Numbered from the stretch's first letter, positions 1 to 12,950 are shown. The stretch is DNA of 64,000 nt from Bretschneidera sinensis (GCA_023935145.1 CM043700.1:33079456-33143455), one strand, 5' to 3'. The notes: generated by a model not told the origin, from the letters alone. Translations and numbers: made by a program.

Positions 1-522
1 ATTGCATGCTTCCTTTCCATATAAGTTCAGTCATGCTTTTCTTATGTGTATCTGTTTGGATGTGATTGAGTCCGGTAGACCTTTTTTATAGATTTGTTCA
101 TTGCTGTGGTATTTTCATTAGATATATCGTTGTCTTTTGATAATTTATAAGTTGGGTCATGTGTGCTTAAAAGTAAAGAATAATTCATAACAATTACATT
201 AGGATTTATAATTGCGCTTTAATTGAATATATGTTGATTGCCTGTTTGGGATGTGAAACTAGCAATCGAGATAAAAAAAACTGAATCAAGTTAGGATTAG
301 AGCAACAAGCCTAGGGAGGATTTCCGGAACCTTGTCATTCTTAATTATATTTCCAACTCTATTTACACAATTACCCTTTTTTCTCAAACAAACTCAGATT
401 CATTTGATCTTTTATCGTTTGTGTTAAGATTCACATCTTCCTTTATAATCAACTTGTTTCCCTGTGGAATCGACACCCCAAAACTATACTACAACTACCG
501 CGTTATATTATGGGCGTAATCA
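1..522 (+). repeat. 5' LTR of element A (3' portion only)
   Basis: It aligns with 8364-8885 with scattered substitutions and a few indels, and ends in ...GGGCGTAATCA just before the primer-binding site. Only the R/U5 side is in the window, because the U3 part lies to the left. The two LTRs visibly differ at many sites, so the insertion is much older than J or K. Confidence 0.93.
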
Positions 523-527
523 AATTT

Positions 528-544
528 TGGCACCGTTGCCGGGA
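528..544 (+). other. Primer-binding site of element A (tRNA-Asp type)
   Basis: TGGCACCGTTGCCGGGA lies five bases after the LTR end. It matches the complement of the plant tRNA-Asp 3' end (TGGCGCCGTTGCCGGGGA) except for a G-to-A at the fifth base and one base lost from the final G run. Minus-strand DNA synthesis would start here. Confidence 0.85.
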
Positions 545-645
545 AACGCGCTTTAGTACAAGGAAGTTTGTTAACTTTTGACATAACAATAGAAGAATTG
601 TAAATAATTTCTTTCAGCATTTTATTTGATATTTTGTGATCTTGC

Positions 646-2265
646 ATGCCTAGATATAGGGACACTTTGGGTAGATTCGCCTGTAGGCCTGTGCTAGAGA
701 CAGAAGGAACCTTTTTAAACCCTTTGTTTGATAATCCATCTAGTCTTGAGGAAATGAGTGAACACGAGGATCAACCTATTAGGACCTTTGAGGATTACCT
801 CCACACTACACGTACAACCACACCATCTTGCATCATGTTTTCAGCCAACATTCCCCAATTAGATCTTAGGACAGGGATGATACAGTTACTCCCTACATTT
901 TATGGCATGGAAAATGAGAACCCATATGTGCACATTAGGGAGTTTGAGGAAGTAGTCGCAACTTTCCATGATCAAGGTGCAACTGCTGATATTGTGCGAC
1001 TTAAGTTCTTTCCTTTTACTTTGAATGATAGAGCTAAGAGTTGGCTATACTCACTCAGACCACAATCTATTGGGTCGTGGATTAAGATTACTCGGGCCTT
1101 CTTTAACAAGTACTTCCCTCAATATAAGACTAATGCGTTGAAAAGACAAATCTCCACCTTTGCACAAAAGGAAAACGAGACTTTATATCAGTCTTGGGAG
1201 AAATTTAAAGAGTTGTTGAGTATGTGCCCACACCATGGGTATGAAAATTGGCGTTTAGTGAGCTATTTCTATGAGGGTCTTACCTATAGAGAATGCCAAT
1301 TTGTAGAGATGATGTGCAATGGGGAATTTCTGAAAAAAGGCCCCGATGAGGCTATTGAATACCTCAATGAGCTTGCTGAGAAAGCTCATACATGGACTGG
1401 ACCTAGTGCTACTGAAAGCACGAATAGGTCACGACCTATAGAAAATCCCAATGGTGGAGGGATATATCATCTTAGGGAAGGACAACCTGAAAGCTAAGGT
1501 TGAAATGCTCACTAGGGAGTTAGAGGCATTGAAAACGAAGGGCTCAAAGCAAACACATGTGGCTAATCATACCGAGTCTTTAGAGCCGTGTTTTGTGTGT
1601 GGTGTGGTAGATCACCTCCTCCAAGAATGCCCCACATTTGCTGATATGAGAGTGCTGTATGAAGAACAATGTAATGCCTTAGGCATGTACAAGAAGCCTC
1701 TTGCACCTTTCTCTAACACTTATAACCCGGGGTGGCGAAATCACCCCAACTTCAGTTGGAAATCTGAAAACCAGCATATGCAGCCCCCTAGACCATCCCT
1801 GCACCTTATCATGCACCCTCACCCTCTAGGAACTCCTTAGAAGACACCTTACAGGCCTTTATAGAGGCACATGGTAAGACAAACCAAAGGTTTGAGGCAT
1901 TATTTACATAGGTGATGGAAGAGAATAGAGAAACTAGAAGCCAAGTGTCTAAGTTAATAAGCTCCTCAAGTATGACTGAGTGAGGTAAGTTCCCTTCTCA
2001 AACTCAGTCCATACCTTACGGTCAACATATGGCACAAGAAAACCTGAAAGATGTAAATGCCATTGTGACCCGAAGTGGTAAATCACTACACATCCCACCA
2101 ATAAATGTATCCGAGGATGTGGAAAAGGGTCAAACTAGTAGTAATATTGAACAGACCAAAGACCTTGAAGTGACCAAAAGTCCTATTAAGGCACCATACC
2201 CTTAAGCCTTAAAGTCAAACAAGAAAAATCTGGACTTAAACAATGAAATCCTCGAGAACTTAAGG
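646..2265 (+). pseudogene. gag: Element A gag, frameshifted
   Basis: The reading frame starts at 646 and runs 283 codons through a Retrotrans_gag-type capsid domain (landmarks LLPTFYGMENENPYVHI and WSWEKFKELL-like segments near codons 85-190). A frame change near 1480-1490 moves the protein to the next frame, where a CX2CX4HX4C zinc knuckle is seen at 1589-1630 (CFVCGVVDHLLQECP). The frame returns near 1800-1840 and then carries stops near 1909, 1981 and 2203 before the protease region. Gag would form the particle and the knuckle would bind element RNA. The protein is not expressible as it stands. Confidence 0.9.
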
Positions 2266-5200
2266 CAAGTGAAACTTAATCTTCCTCTTTTGCATGTGAT
2301 TAAACAAGTGCCTACCTATGCAAAAGTTCACAAGGATTTATGCACAATTAAGAGGAGACATTATGTCAAGAAAACTGCATTCCTAACTGAGCAAGTTAGT
2401 GCTTTAATTGAGGAAAGAATTCTCTCAAAACACAAGGATCCAGGCTGTCCTACCATTGCTTGCAGCATTGGAAATCATGAGGTTGGACAAGCCGTACTAG
2501 ATCTAAGAGCCAGTGTGAACCTGATGCCATTTTTCGTTTATGTACAGCTAGGTTTAGGGGAAATCAAACCAACCGGTGTGGTGTTACAGTTGGCTGACCG
2601 TTCAGTCAAAGTACCACGGGGTGTGGTAGAGGATGTGTTGAGTCAGATTGAAAAATTTTATTATCCTGTTGATTTCCTAATCCTTGACACAACTTCTACT
2701 ATTGACACTAACTCGAAAATTCCTTTGATTTTGGGTAGATCTTTCCTTACTACTGCAAATGCTCTGATTAATTGCAGGAATGGACTCATGAAGCTGTCTT
2801 TGGGAAACATGACCTTAGAAGTGAACATTTTCAATGTTACAAAACAGCCCGAAGATGAGGACGAAAATCACCAATTATATATGCTCGAGTCACTCATCGA
2901 TGAGGGAGTTTCCATGGCTCATGATTTTGATCTTTTTAAGAATTTTCTTGGTAATTCTGAGATTGATTTATTTGATGATAAAACTGACATAATCAACATT
3001 TGTGCTGTTTTTGACAAATATCAGGATTATGACACCCGCCTATGGCAACCAAGGTTCGAAGAGTTTCCTGAAAGAAGTGAAAAACAAACCCCCTCAAGTG
3101 TGGCAGCACCTAAAGTCGACTTGAAGCCACTACTTAAGGGTTTAAAGCATGCATTTCTCGGTCCATGTGATACCTTTCCTGTTATTATTTCATCTGAATT
3201 ATCTAAGACCCAACATAAGAAACTGATTCAGACCTTAATTGCACATAAATCAGCCTTAGGATGGAGCATGGCTGATTTGAAGGGTCCCCTGATCTGCTCC
3301 CATAAAATAAATTTGGATGAAAGAACTAGTCCTCGTAGAGACCCTCAACGTAGACTTAACCCCACTATGAAAGAAGTAGTGAAAAATGAAGTGTTGAAAC
3401 TGTTATATGCGGGTATTATATATCCCATAGCTGATAGTAAATGGGTAAGTCCTACACAAGTCGTTCCCAAAAAGTCCGGAGTCACTGTGGTAATAAATGA
3501 CCTAGTAGAGTTAGTCCCTACCAAACTTGTGATCGGGTGGCGTATATGCATTAATTACAGAAAATTAAATGCTGCCACCTGGAAAGACCATTTCCCACTC
3601 CCTTTTATTGATCAAATTCTTGAGCGTGTAGCTGGTCACCTTTTTTACTTTTTCTTAGATGGTTATTCTGTCTATTATCATATAGAAATTGCATTAAAAG
3701 ACCAAGATAAAACCACTTTTACTTGTCCCTTTGGCACTTATGCTTTTCGTAGAATGCCATTTGGATTATGTAATGCCCCTGCCATTTTTCAACGTTGCAT
3801 GATGAGTATTTTTAGTGACATGGTTGAAAATTGCATGGAGGTTTTTATGGATGACCTGACTATTTTTGGATCTTCATTTGATACATGCTTAATGAATTTG
3901 GAAAGAGTATTAATTCGATGTGAGGAAAAAGAATTGGTTTTAAACTGGGAAAAATGTCATTTCATGGTCCCATCCGGTATTGTCTTAGGGCATGTTGTCT
4001 CTTCTAAAGGAATAGAGGTTGATCAATCTAAGATTGAATTAATCTCTAAATTGCTTACACCTAAGACAATAAAGGATGTGAGATCTTTTCTTAGTCATGC
4101 TGGCTTTTATAGGAGGTTTATACAAAATTTTTCCAACATATCTAGACCATTATATGCCCTCCTAGTTAAAGATGCCCCATTTGAGTGGACTCCAGCTTGT
4201 CAAGAGGCCTTTAAAACACTGATTGGCAAGCTTACTTCAACACCTATAATGCAGTCACCTGATTGGAATTTACCCTTTGAAATCATGTGTGATGCTAGTA
4301 ACTACACTGTAGGTGCTGTTCTTGGACAGTGAAGAGAGAGAAAACCATTTGTAATTTACTATGCTAGTAAGACTTTAAATAGTGCTCAAATGAATTACTC
4401 CACAACTGAAAAAGAATTACTAGCTGTAGTATTTACTTTGGATAAATTTCATGCATATTTAATTGGCTCTCCTATCCTTAGTTTTACAGATCATGCAGCC
4501 CTTAAGTACCTTCTTACAAAGAAGGATGCTAAGGCACACCTAATCCGATGGATCTTACTCCTACAAGAATTCAACATCACCATCAAAGACAAGAAAGGAG
4601 TAGAGAATGTAGTAGCTGACCATCTTTCAAGGCTCACATTTGAGGACACATCTAATAACATGCCGATCAAAGATGACTTTCCCGATGAGCATTTACTTGT
4701 TGTTACTGCCTTACCATTGTTTGCTCACATTCTGAATTACTTGGTTACAAGTGAGATACCTATGGATTGGAGCGCTCCAGACAAGAGAAAATTTTTACAT
4801 GAGGTATGTAAGTTTTATTGGGATGACCCCTATCTTTTCAAGTACTGCCCGGACCAAATTCTAAAGCGTTGCATCCCTAATGAAGAGATTGCACGTGTCT
4901 TAGAATTTTGTCATTCCTTAGCTTGTGGAGGCCAGTTTTCAATGAAAAAAAACCGCTGCAAAAATTTTGTAGTGTGGATTTTATTGGCCTACCTTGTTTA
5001 AGGATACAAACACCTATTATCGCTCATGTGAAAGGTGTCAAAAGTTAGGAGCTGTATCTCGACGAAATATGATGCTCTTAAACCCATTTTAATAATTGAA
5101 ATATTTGATTGTTGGGGCATCGATTTTATGGGACCCTTTCCCCCTTCTTTTGGATACCTATATATCATTGTGGCAATAGACTATGTATCTAAGTGGGTAG

Positions 5201-6009
5201 AGGCAGCAGCTTGCCAAAGCAATGATAATAGAACGGTACTTAAATTTCTTAAAGAAAATGTATTATCTTGATTTGGTACACCACGTGCTATAATTAGTGA
5301 TCAAGGTACACATTTTTGCAACCATTCTTTTGAAGCTTTGATGCGAAAATACGGGGTGTTACATAAAATTTCTACTGCTTATCATCCTCAGACTAGTGGG
5401 CAAGTAGAGCTTGCTAATAGGGAGATTAAACAAATTCTAGAAAAAACGGTTAACTCGGATCGCAAGGATTAGTCTTTGAGACTAGTTGATGCGCTTTGGG
5501 CCTACCGTACAGCTTTTAAAACTCCCTCAGGTATGTCACCTTATCGGCTTGTTTATGGAAAGCCTTGCCACTTACCTGTAGAGCTCGAGCATCGAGCATA
5601 TTGGGCAATTAAATCTTTTAATTTTGATATAGGAGAAGTAGATAAGCTTCGGAAATATCAATTGACCGAGTTAGAGGAATTAAGAAACGATGCTTATGAG
5701 AGCTCTAGAATCTATAAGTCTAAAATAAAAATATTTCATGATAAAAATATTTTGAGAAGAATGTTTAAACCTAATGATCGGGTGTTCTTATACGAATCTA
5801 GACTCCATAAGCATCCTGGAAAACTTCGGTCGAGGTCGACTAGCCCTTTTGTAGTGAAAACTGTTTTTGAAAATGGGGCGGTAGAAATTGAAGATACTAG
5901 GGATGGTCAAATTTTCAAAGTCAATGGTCAACGACTTAAGATCTTAGTCGATAGACAAGATTCAGAAGTGGAAGACATTCCGCTTATGGATCCGGTCTAC
6001 GCATCTTGA
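2266..6009 (+). pseudogene. pol: Element A pol: protease, RT, RNase H, integrase, broken by stops
   Basis: An open stretch at 2269-4332 covers the aspartic protease and RT. The protease signature near 2500 reads D-L-R-A-S instead of D-L-G-A-S, so the catalytic loop glycine is lost. RT keeps F-M-D-D at 3844-3855. A TGA at 4330 splits RT from RNase H (4390 on). A slip in an A run near 4946 shifts frame through the HHCC zinc region, and the frame recovers by about 5075. Integrase follows with D (GIDFMGPF, about 5120), D at 5299 and E at 5407, giving the D-35-E spacing, interrupted by stops at 5269-5271 and near 5470. The C-terminal domain ends at 6009. All domains are recognisable but the frame is dead. 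Confidence 0.92.
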
Positions 6010-7621
6010 CCACACAACACAGGTACATATTTACTTTTATTTTTCTTTCTTTTGTTTTGTTTGTTTCATTTTTATTTTATTTTATTATTGAGTCCATTTT
6101 AAATTTTTAGTGTGCTAACACACGGTGGTACACTGCAGTTGCTTTCTTTTTTTTTGTTCTATGTTGTCGATCGAACTTTCAACAAGAAGTTGAGCATGAG
6201 GTTCAATTGGTCGTGCATGATTTTCAGCTCCACACATCTTTGGTTAAAAAAAAAGTTTCCTTAATTTTTTCTTTTACATTGAGGACAATATTTATCTTCA
6301 GTTGGGGGTGGAGGAAACACATTTCTTATTGCATACCATACCATTGAACTGTTGAACTGCTTGGCGTCATCTTAGTGTGTGTTTAGCATGCTTTGTGTTA
6401 GCTTTAGAGTTAATTTAAATGTCAATGATATAAAACTTAATTGAGATAGCATATAGCATTCAGAAGTAGTTAAATCTTGCTTCGGTTTGAAATTAATTTA
6501 AGTATCAATCTTGATATGGTTAAAGACTCTAGCTTGTGGTAAGATTGTATGATTAATCGAAAGCATTTAGAAAAGTTTTATGTGTGATAATTTTGTGAAT
6601 ATTTTTGTGGCCTCGACAAGCTTTAGAACTTACTTGATAACCACTTGAGGCGAATTCCCAGAATGCACACTACTTAGGATATGATATAGGCCATTTTTGA
6701 ACCGTTTGAGCGTTTCGAACCTACCATTGCTATATTTATCACTAGTCACCTATTTGAGCCTTTTTCTTGAAAAAGAATTTGAGCCTTGTTTCTTTCAATA
6801 GCCAATTTACTTACCTTTATGAGCCTAAAAATATTTTATCTTTACCTTTCTTTTAAAAGAACTTAGTTATACACATGTTGTGAGAAGCACTTAAAAGGAG
6901 TAAAGGGTGGAAATATGAAAAAATATCACTACCGCAACCCAAGTACATTAAAGGAGATAAGTTGGGAGTTGTGAAAAAAAAAGTGAATTATGGCAAAGAA
7001 AAAAGAAAAGAAAAGAAAAGTAGTGATTTATTGAGAGATATACTCTTATAAAAAAATGTTGAAAGAGTTCAGTGTTGAAGTAAAGTAATCCAATGCTTAA
7101 AGAGTTGTGTTCAAAACTAAGAGATTAAGTTCTTTTACTTGTTGAATCCTTCTCGTTCCTTCTTAACCTTTACCTTAGCCTAACGTTACAAACTTATTAA
7201 AGGCCTATTGATCCAATGTAGTGTGACTTTTCTACAATAGTGGAGAGTGGTTTGAAATGTAAGCATATGGAGCTTGTTTTTGTGATTGATGTCACGTAAT
7301 TTATTATGCTTTTAGAGGCCTAGACTTGTATTCATGAATGTTATGCATAAAATCATCCTGGTGTTTGGATTAATGGATTGTGCTAAGATGGATGTTAAGA
7401 GTTAATAACAATTTTAAGATTGATGTTTGAATTACTTTTGGATTTGGGTGAAATTTAATGATTCTTTGTGTCGTGTTTTATGTGCATTTTTTGAGACAAA
7501 ATGTGAATTACTCTTGGTTAACACTAATATTACTTTTCATTTACTTTGATTTCTGCCACAGAATTCATCTCTTAATTTTGCTTGAATTGCTAGGGACTAG
7601 CAATAAGCTAGTTGGGGGTTG
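6010..7621 (+). other. Element A 3' untranslated region and polypurine tract
   Basis: About 1.6 kb between the end of pol and the 3' LTR without a credible gene. It is AT-rich, with an A/G-rich run at 6990-7022. A polypurine-like AGTTGGGGGT occurs near 6300, preceded by a near-palindrome (ACATTGAGGACAATAT), and again immediately before the LTR at about 7609-7619, where it should be the true plus-strand primer. Short ORFs here look random. Confidence 0.75.
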
Positions 7622-8885
7622 TGATGAGAGTCATAAAATGCCTCTCAGCAGTGGTTAATTGTTAGCATTTTAGGATTGATCTCGGTCTTTATTGTGCTTT
7701 TATATGCTAATAACTCTAAAGTAATATTGTTTGACCACTGACTAATTTCAGTGTAATTTACAGGTACTTTAAGTTTAAAAAGAGAAAAAGAAGCGATCGT
7801 TGCTTAAAAAGACTAAGATCCCATGCTTCTGGAAGGACAAGATGGACTGTTGCCTGAATTGCGACCGCGCACATCCCACATCGAGCAAGGTACTCTGCAG
7901 CGTATATGCGATCGAGCGCACACGCCGCGATCGAGCCCACCCGGATAGTATCCCACATCAGCTAGATAACACATAGCATTCCAGGAGTTTGCCTATATAA
8001 AGACCTACTCTGCTCAGCTGAAATCATCAACCAATCGGAGCTCTTCTAAGATCATCTTCTGAGATCATTAGAGAGTGACTCTAGAGGGCCTTTAGGAGTA
8101 AATCCAGAGGGCCTTTAAGAGGAGTTCAAAGTATAAAATTTGGAGGGAAAGCTGAGGATGATCATTGAGAGGCCAAAGGCAACTCAAGGAGGCATGAGCT
8201 CTATGGCCAGCTAATCTCAAAGCAAGGTGAAGGGATGAATCCCTAGGTGTAGTTGTTCTTATTTTCCTTTATTTGGTTCAGTTGTAGTTGGTTTTATTTT
8301 TATCAAACATTGTTATGTTTTATTCTTTAATTTAATTTAGTAGATTATTTCATTAGTCCGGTTACTGCATGCTTCCTTTCCATATAAGTTCAGTCATGCT
8401 TTCCTTATGTGTATCTGTTTCGATGTGATTGAGTCCGGTAGACCTCTTTTATAGATTTGTCCATTGTTGCGGTATTGTCGTTAGATATATCGTCGTCTTT
8501 TGATAATTTATAAGTTGGGTCATGTGTGCTTAAAAGTAGAGAATAATTCATAACAATTACATTAGGATTTATAATTGCGCTTTAATTGAATATATGTCGA
8601 TTGCCTGTTTGGGATGTGAAACTAGCAATCGAGATAAAAACAACTGAATCAAGTTAGGATTAGAGCAACGAGCCTAGGGAGGATTTCCGGAACCTTGTCA
8701 TTCTTAATTATATTTCCAACTCTATTTACACAATTACTCTTTTTTCTCAAATAAACTCAGATTCATTTGATCTGTTATCGTTTGTGTTAAGATTCACATC
8801 TTCCTTTATAATTAACTTGTTTTCCTATAAAATCGACACCCCAAAACTATACTACAACTACCACGTTATGTTTTGGGCGTAATCA
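7622..8885 (+). repeat. 3' LTR of element A (1264 bp)
   Basis: Starts TGATGAGAG after the polypurine tract and ends GCGTAATCA (TG...CA). The U3 holds a 14-bp quasi-palindrome TGCGATCGAGCGCA at 7907-7920 and a second related CGATCG site just after it, two copies of a TCCCACATC motif, and a TATA box (TATATAAAG) at 7994-8002. Transcription would start roughly 30 bp after the TATA box. Confidence 0.92.
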
Positions 8886-11708
8886 ACCCTCAACCGGTTT
8901 CTGTCATTTTCTTGGATTATACACAATCCAATGATCTTTTGTGTAAGGCTGAGATCCTTCCTCTCAAACTCCTCACTGAGTTGAGATGTAAACCTTTTCA
9001 TCCTCTCCCTATTGTTCCAAACCAACAGCCCATCAATGACATAGGTGAGGATACTCACCATCTTCTCCACCTTGGGTCCAGGTGAGAAAGTTTTTGTGAA
9101 ACCTATGTCTTATCTTCTTGTGAACCCATTCTCCACCAGCTTAGCCTTGTTCTGGACTTCATCTCCTAGAGAGTACCCTTCTTTGACCTTGTAAGTCCAC
9201 TTACAATCCACAACTCTCTGATTTCCTGGAATGTGCACCAATTCCCAGAAGTTGTTCTTCCTCAAAGAATCCATTTCTTCCTCCATAGCTAGCTTCGATC
9301 TTGGCGAATCCTTACATCCCATATAAGTCCCTTATTCACTCATCCCTCCTTTTATCCAAGGAGTTGCTGCATCTGCAGCATCTGCAAACCTATATCGTGA
9401 AGATGGTCCGACAAGCCTTCCTTCTCGGTCTCTTGTGAGCTGATAGTCCTTCGGACTTGCTGTAGCAACCTCTTCTAGTTCAGCCTCCTCTTGAGTGCCT
9501 TGAGCATGGCCTTCATCCAAGGGCTCTACCTGGTCCGAACCCTCTTGCCTTCTTTGCTCTACCTGAACTAAATCTTCCTTGATACTATGCTCCACAAGAA
9601 CCAAACTGGTTTGCTCACTAGCCCCTGCAGGGTTAGTTTTCTCTAAATAGGGAAATAACAATTCATTAAAATGAACATCCCTACTTATAATGAGTTTCAA
9701 TCCTTCTAAGGACCACAACCTATACGCCTTAGCCCCTTCCCCATATCCTAGAAACACACATTTTCTAGATCCTGGGCTAAGCTTATCTTCCTTTTGTTGT
9801 ACATACGCAGCACACCCAAAAGTCTTAAGGTTGTCCAACTCAAGGGGTTTTCCACTCCACATCTCGATGGGAGTCTTTTGGTACACAATCCTAGAGGGTG
9901 ATCTATTTACCAAGTATGCAGCAGTAGACACAGCTTCCCTCCAAAAACATTCGGGTAATCCGGATCCATTTAACATGCACCTAACCTTTTCCATAAGGGT
10001 CTTATTCATCAACTCAGCAACTCCACTTTGCTGAGGGGTTTCCATAATTGTCCTATGTCTTAGAATGCCATTTAACCTACAGAATTGATCAAGTTCTTGG
10101 TTAAAAATTTCTAAGCCATTATCGGTTCTTATCCCCTTAACTACTCTACCCATTTGAGTCTCAACCAGCCCTTTCCACACCACTAATTTATTCAAGGCAT
10201 CTAATTTATTTCTAATCAAATAAACCCACACTCTTCTTGAATAATCATCAATTAAAGACAGAAAGTAAATGTTACCTCCTTGTGTTGGTGTCCTTGCTGG
10301 TCCCCAAAGGTCCGCATGAATGTATTCAAGAATGACCTTAGACTTATGCACTCCAGTGTTGAAGCTCACCCGGTGTTGCTTCTCAAGAACACAACACTCG
10401 CAGAAATCAAGTTCCTCTACTTTGTCTCCACCAAGTAGGTCATCCTTGCTGAGAACTTGCAGGCCTTCTTCGCTCATATATCCTAAGCGAGTGTGCCAAA
10501 GGGCTGCCCTATCCATCCCACCCATCAAGCTTACTGCTTGATCATTGATTTTTGTTTCTCCGATCATCTCATAGAGTCCATCATTTCTTGCAGCCTTGAT
10601 CACTACCAAAGATCCCTTGGCCACCTTGATCTTTCCTCCCTCTATCTTGCATGTGTACACTATGGAATCCAGCTGCCCCAATGAGATCAAATTCCTCCTC
10701 AAATCTGGAAGATACCTCACATTCTCTAGCAGCCTTATAATTCCATCAAACATCTTCACCTGGATGTCTCCTATGCCTCTCACTTGGTAAGAAATATCAT
10801 TCCCCAAGAAAACCCTTTCATCATTGGTTTCCTTGAAATTCTTCAACCAACTCCGGTGAGGGTATATGTAATGAGTGCACCCAGTGTTCAAGATCCATTT
10901 CCCGCTGCCTTCTTGCCCCTTGCTCACATCCGAGCACACAACAAGAACATCATCATTTTGCTGTTCTGTTTTGGCAACCGAAGCCTCTCCATTCTTGGTA
11001 TGACTTCCTCCTCTATCCCTTGTTCTTGCAATCTTTCTTGACATGACCTTCCTTATGGCAGTAGTAGCAGCTCTTCCCTCCAAATATCAGTTTGGAATGT
11101 ATTCTCCCATGGTTTTCTCCCCTACCTCTATCCCAGTAGTAGCCATGCATGCTACTGTGCACTCTCCTATGGCTCTCTTCTCTACCTCTGTACCGTTAGT
11201 AGCCATGCATGCTTCTGTGTACTCTCTCATGGCTTCCTCCTCTACTTCTGTCCCGGTAGTAGCCATGGTTGCTGCCATACCGAGTTGCTGGCCTTCTTTT
11301 AAAGAACAACCCTTTACCACTTGACGCACTCCTTATCTTGGTATCAAGATTATCTTGCAACTCTTTCTTAGGATCAAATTTAAAAGCAAAGATTCATTTA
11401 CAAAGATACCTCTTATCCGGGAGAGTCTTGGCAAGAAACAACTCATCTAGTTTCTTCCATATTGCAGCTGGATCTTCCGAGTCTCCATATTCCCTTGTGA
11501 CATTATCCGACAAGTGCAAGAAAATGGTGCTGTAAGCCATCTTCTTCATCTCGGTCTGCTGGTCCTCTGTGACACTTTTTGGAAAAGCATCATCTTCTCC
11601 AAGAGCTAAGTCCACTTTCTATTGCACAAGAACCTCCTTGATCTTCCGCTTCCACAGGGAAAAATCTCCCTTTCCATCAAACTTCTCAATACCGAAATTT
11701 GAAGCCAT
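8886..11708 (-). pseudogene. gag-pol: Element B gag-pol (copia order: gag, protease, integrase, partial RT)
   Basis: Translation on the minus strand starts at the ATG ending at 11708 and gives a copia gag with stops and frame changes at 11087-11700, including an arginine/glycine/histidine-rich stretch with repeated Y-x-R-D-R/GREE-like units. A 583-codon open stretch (9332-11083) contains the protease (ILNTGCTHYI; the usual D-T-G is N-T-G), the GAG-pre-integrase zinc region (WHTRLGYMS...CECC), and the integrase core (HADLWGP, IRTDNG, SGVAELMN). RT begins at 9110-9322 but jumps from the FSP region to the segment after the catalytic aspartates at 8858-9070, so about 180 residues including the active site are missing. 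Confidence 0.9.
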
Positions 11709-11935
11709 CTTTTGCGGACAAGATCCCTAATTTATGCACTACCCACAAATGCTTTCTTCAACCTCAAGAACACAGATTGAAGATGGATCTTAACACTGTT
11801 CTTGAATCAACCTTCAAGAACACGATCAGATCTTGATCTTTACACCGTTCTTAAATCACCCAAGAAGTTTAATCTTTGATTCTTGGAGTCTTGGCTCCGT
11901 ACCTTTTATTTCTTACTTCGATAACCAGCTGTGCA

Positions 11936-11947
11936 GCTCTGATTCTA
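11936..11947 (-). other. Degenerate primer-binding site of element B (tRNA-Met type)
   Basis: On the plus strand GCTCTGATTCTA corresponds to GCTCTGATACCA, the complement of the copia primer site TGGTATCAGAGC, with two mismatches. It lies one base from the LTR edge, which fixes the LTR boundary at 11949. Confidence 0.6.
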
Positions 11948-11948
11948 C

Positions 11949-12950
11949 TGACCAAAGCACTTAAACCACTATTGGAAATCACCTTGACAAGATGCCCAGG
12001 TGGTGATCTTCCAAACACCCAAGTCTAGAATGATTTGTAGAAAGAATTTCAGCAATCGAACACAAGAACATAAAATCAAAGAAAGAAAGAAGACAAGCAA
12101 TTTGTTATCGAGGTTCGATAATGTGCCTACGTCCCCGTGAGTTTCTCTGAACTCTTTGCACTAAATCAATGGTTCTTTACAATTCAGCAACCCTCTCCAA
12201 GAAACCTCAAGTTCTTGAAGGAACCAAGAAGAGAACGAGAAAGTGATAGACCTATTACAATGCTTCCTATCAATTCTCTACTACCCCGCTCTTCTTTACA
12301 ACCAGCCTCTCTACAATGAGTCCCACTTGTGTTTTGTGTCTTTGCACTCTCACACAATTCTCTCATTCACACATATGTCTCACAAGTTACATCATCACAT
12401 TCTTGTGTCTTCTTTTTGTTTTTGTTGTTGTTGAGATTGAACCTAGGTGACCCCTTATATAGTGCACCAACTTCTTGTCCAATCTTGTGTGTCATTCTCC
12501 ACCCTTAGATCTTAATGACCACTTAACCATGGCCCTCCATCAATCCTAAGTGGTGTTGTGCATTTTAACCTTGCATTTACACACCTAAGAGAAGGCTAAA
12601 GCATGTTGTCCATGTGTACTGGCCAAAGCTGCAGCGCCGCGCTGCAGCTTTAAGTTTCTGTCCCTTATGCCATTCTTGTCAGGTTCCAGCACTGCAGCGC
12701 AGTGCTGCAACTTGGAGTTGTTGTCCTCTTCACACAACACCCTTCTGCTTGTGTGCAGAAGTGCGCACACTAGTGCGCATGGCCTTCCCTTGCTCCAAAA
12801 TGAAGCACACACATGTGTGCAGCCTTCTAACTTGCTGAACTTTGATTCTCTAACTTTGGTTTAGACTTTAACCATCTTTGAACCATACTTGGACCTATTC
12901 AAACCTTAACTATGTTTGAACCATGTTTAAACCTTAGACAAATACCAACA
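11949..12950 (-). repeat. 5' LTR of element B (about 1.0 kb)
   Basis: Read on the minus strand it starts TGTTGGTATTTG at 12950 and ends near 11949. A TATA box lies at about 12455-12461 (minus), followed by a U5 with the phrase GGGGACGTAGGC common in plant copia LTRs. The U3 contains several strong palindromes: 12626-12650, 12688-12706, 12762-12779 and 12808-12819. Confidence 0.8.

Larger units (their letters stand above)
1..8885 (+). mobile_element. Element A: Athila-like Ty3/gypsy retrotransposon, decayed, 5' LTR cut by window edge
   Basis: Seen: the first 522 bases match the end of a repeat at 7622-8885, and between them lie a tRNA-Asp-type primer site, gag, protease, RT, RNase H and integrase in gypsy order. 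Coding is broken by frameshifts and stops, several of which look like CGA-to-TGA or TGG-to-TAG changes, as expected from C-to-T decay of methylated DNA. The right end abuts minus-strand copia sequence (element B), so A most likely inserted into B and the flanking 8886-8890 (ACCCT) would be one target-site copy. The left copy is off the window. The lineage call rests on the primer site, the F-M-D-D RT motif and the protein order. Confidence 0.93.
8886..12950 (-). mobile_element. Element B: Ty1/copia retrotransposon, 3' half displaced by element A
   Basis: Minus-strand element with 5' LTR at 11949-12950, a degenerate tRNA-Met primer site next to it, then gag, protease, integrase and a partial RT running leftwards until cut at 8886 by the end of element A. 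RNase H, the 3' LTR and the other target-site copy would lie left of the window. The right flank 12951-12955 (ACATC) is a candidate target-site copy inside element C. RT is internally deleted, so B was defective independently of A's insertion. Confidence 0.88.

Noticed and set aside
6990..7022. Purine-rich run AAAGAAAAAAGAAAAGAAAAG as the element A polypurine tract
   Set aside because: It is 600 bp from the LTR. AGTTGGGGGT immediately before 7622 is in the correct position and matches the other elements.
9690..11041. Plus-strand ORFs over 9690-11324
   Set aside because: They are antisense shadows of the copia B gag-pol on the minus strand.
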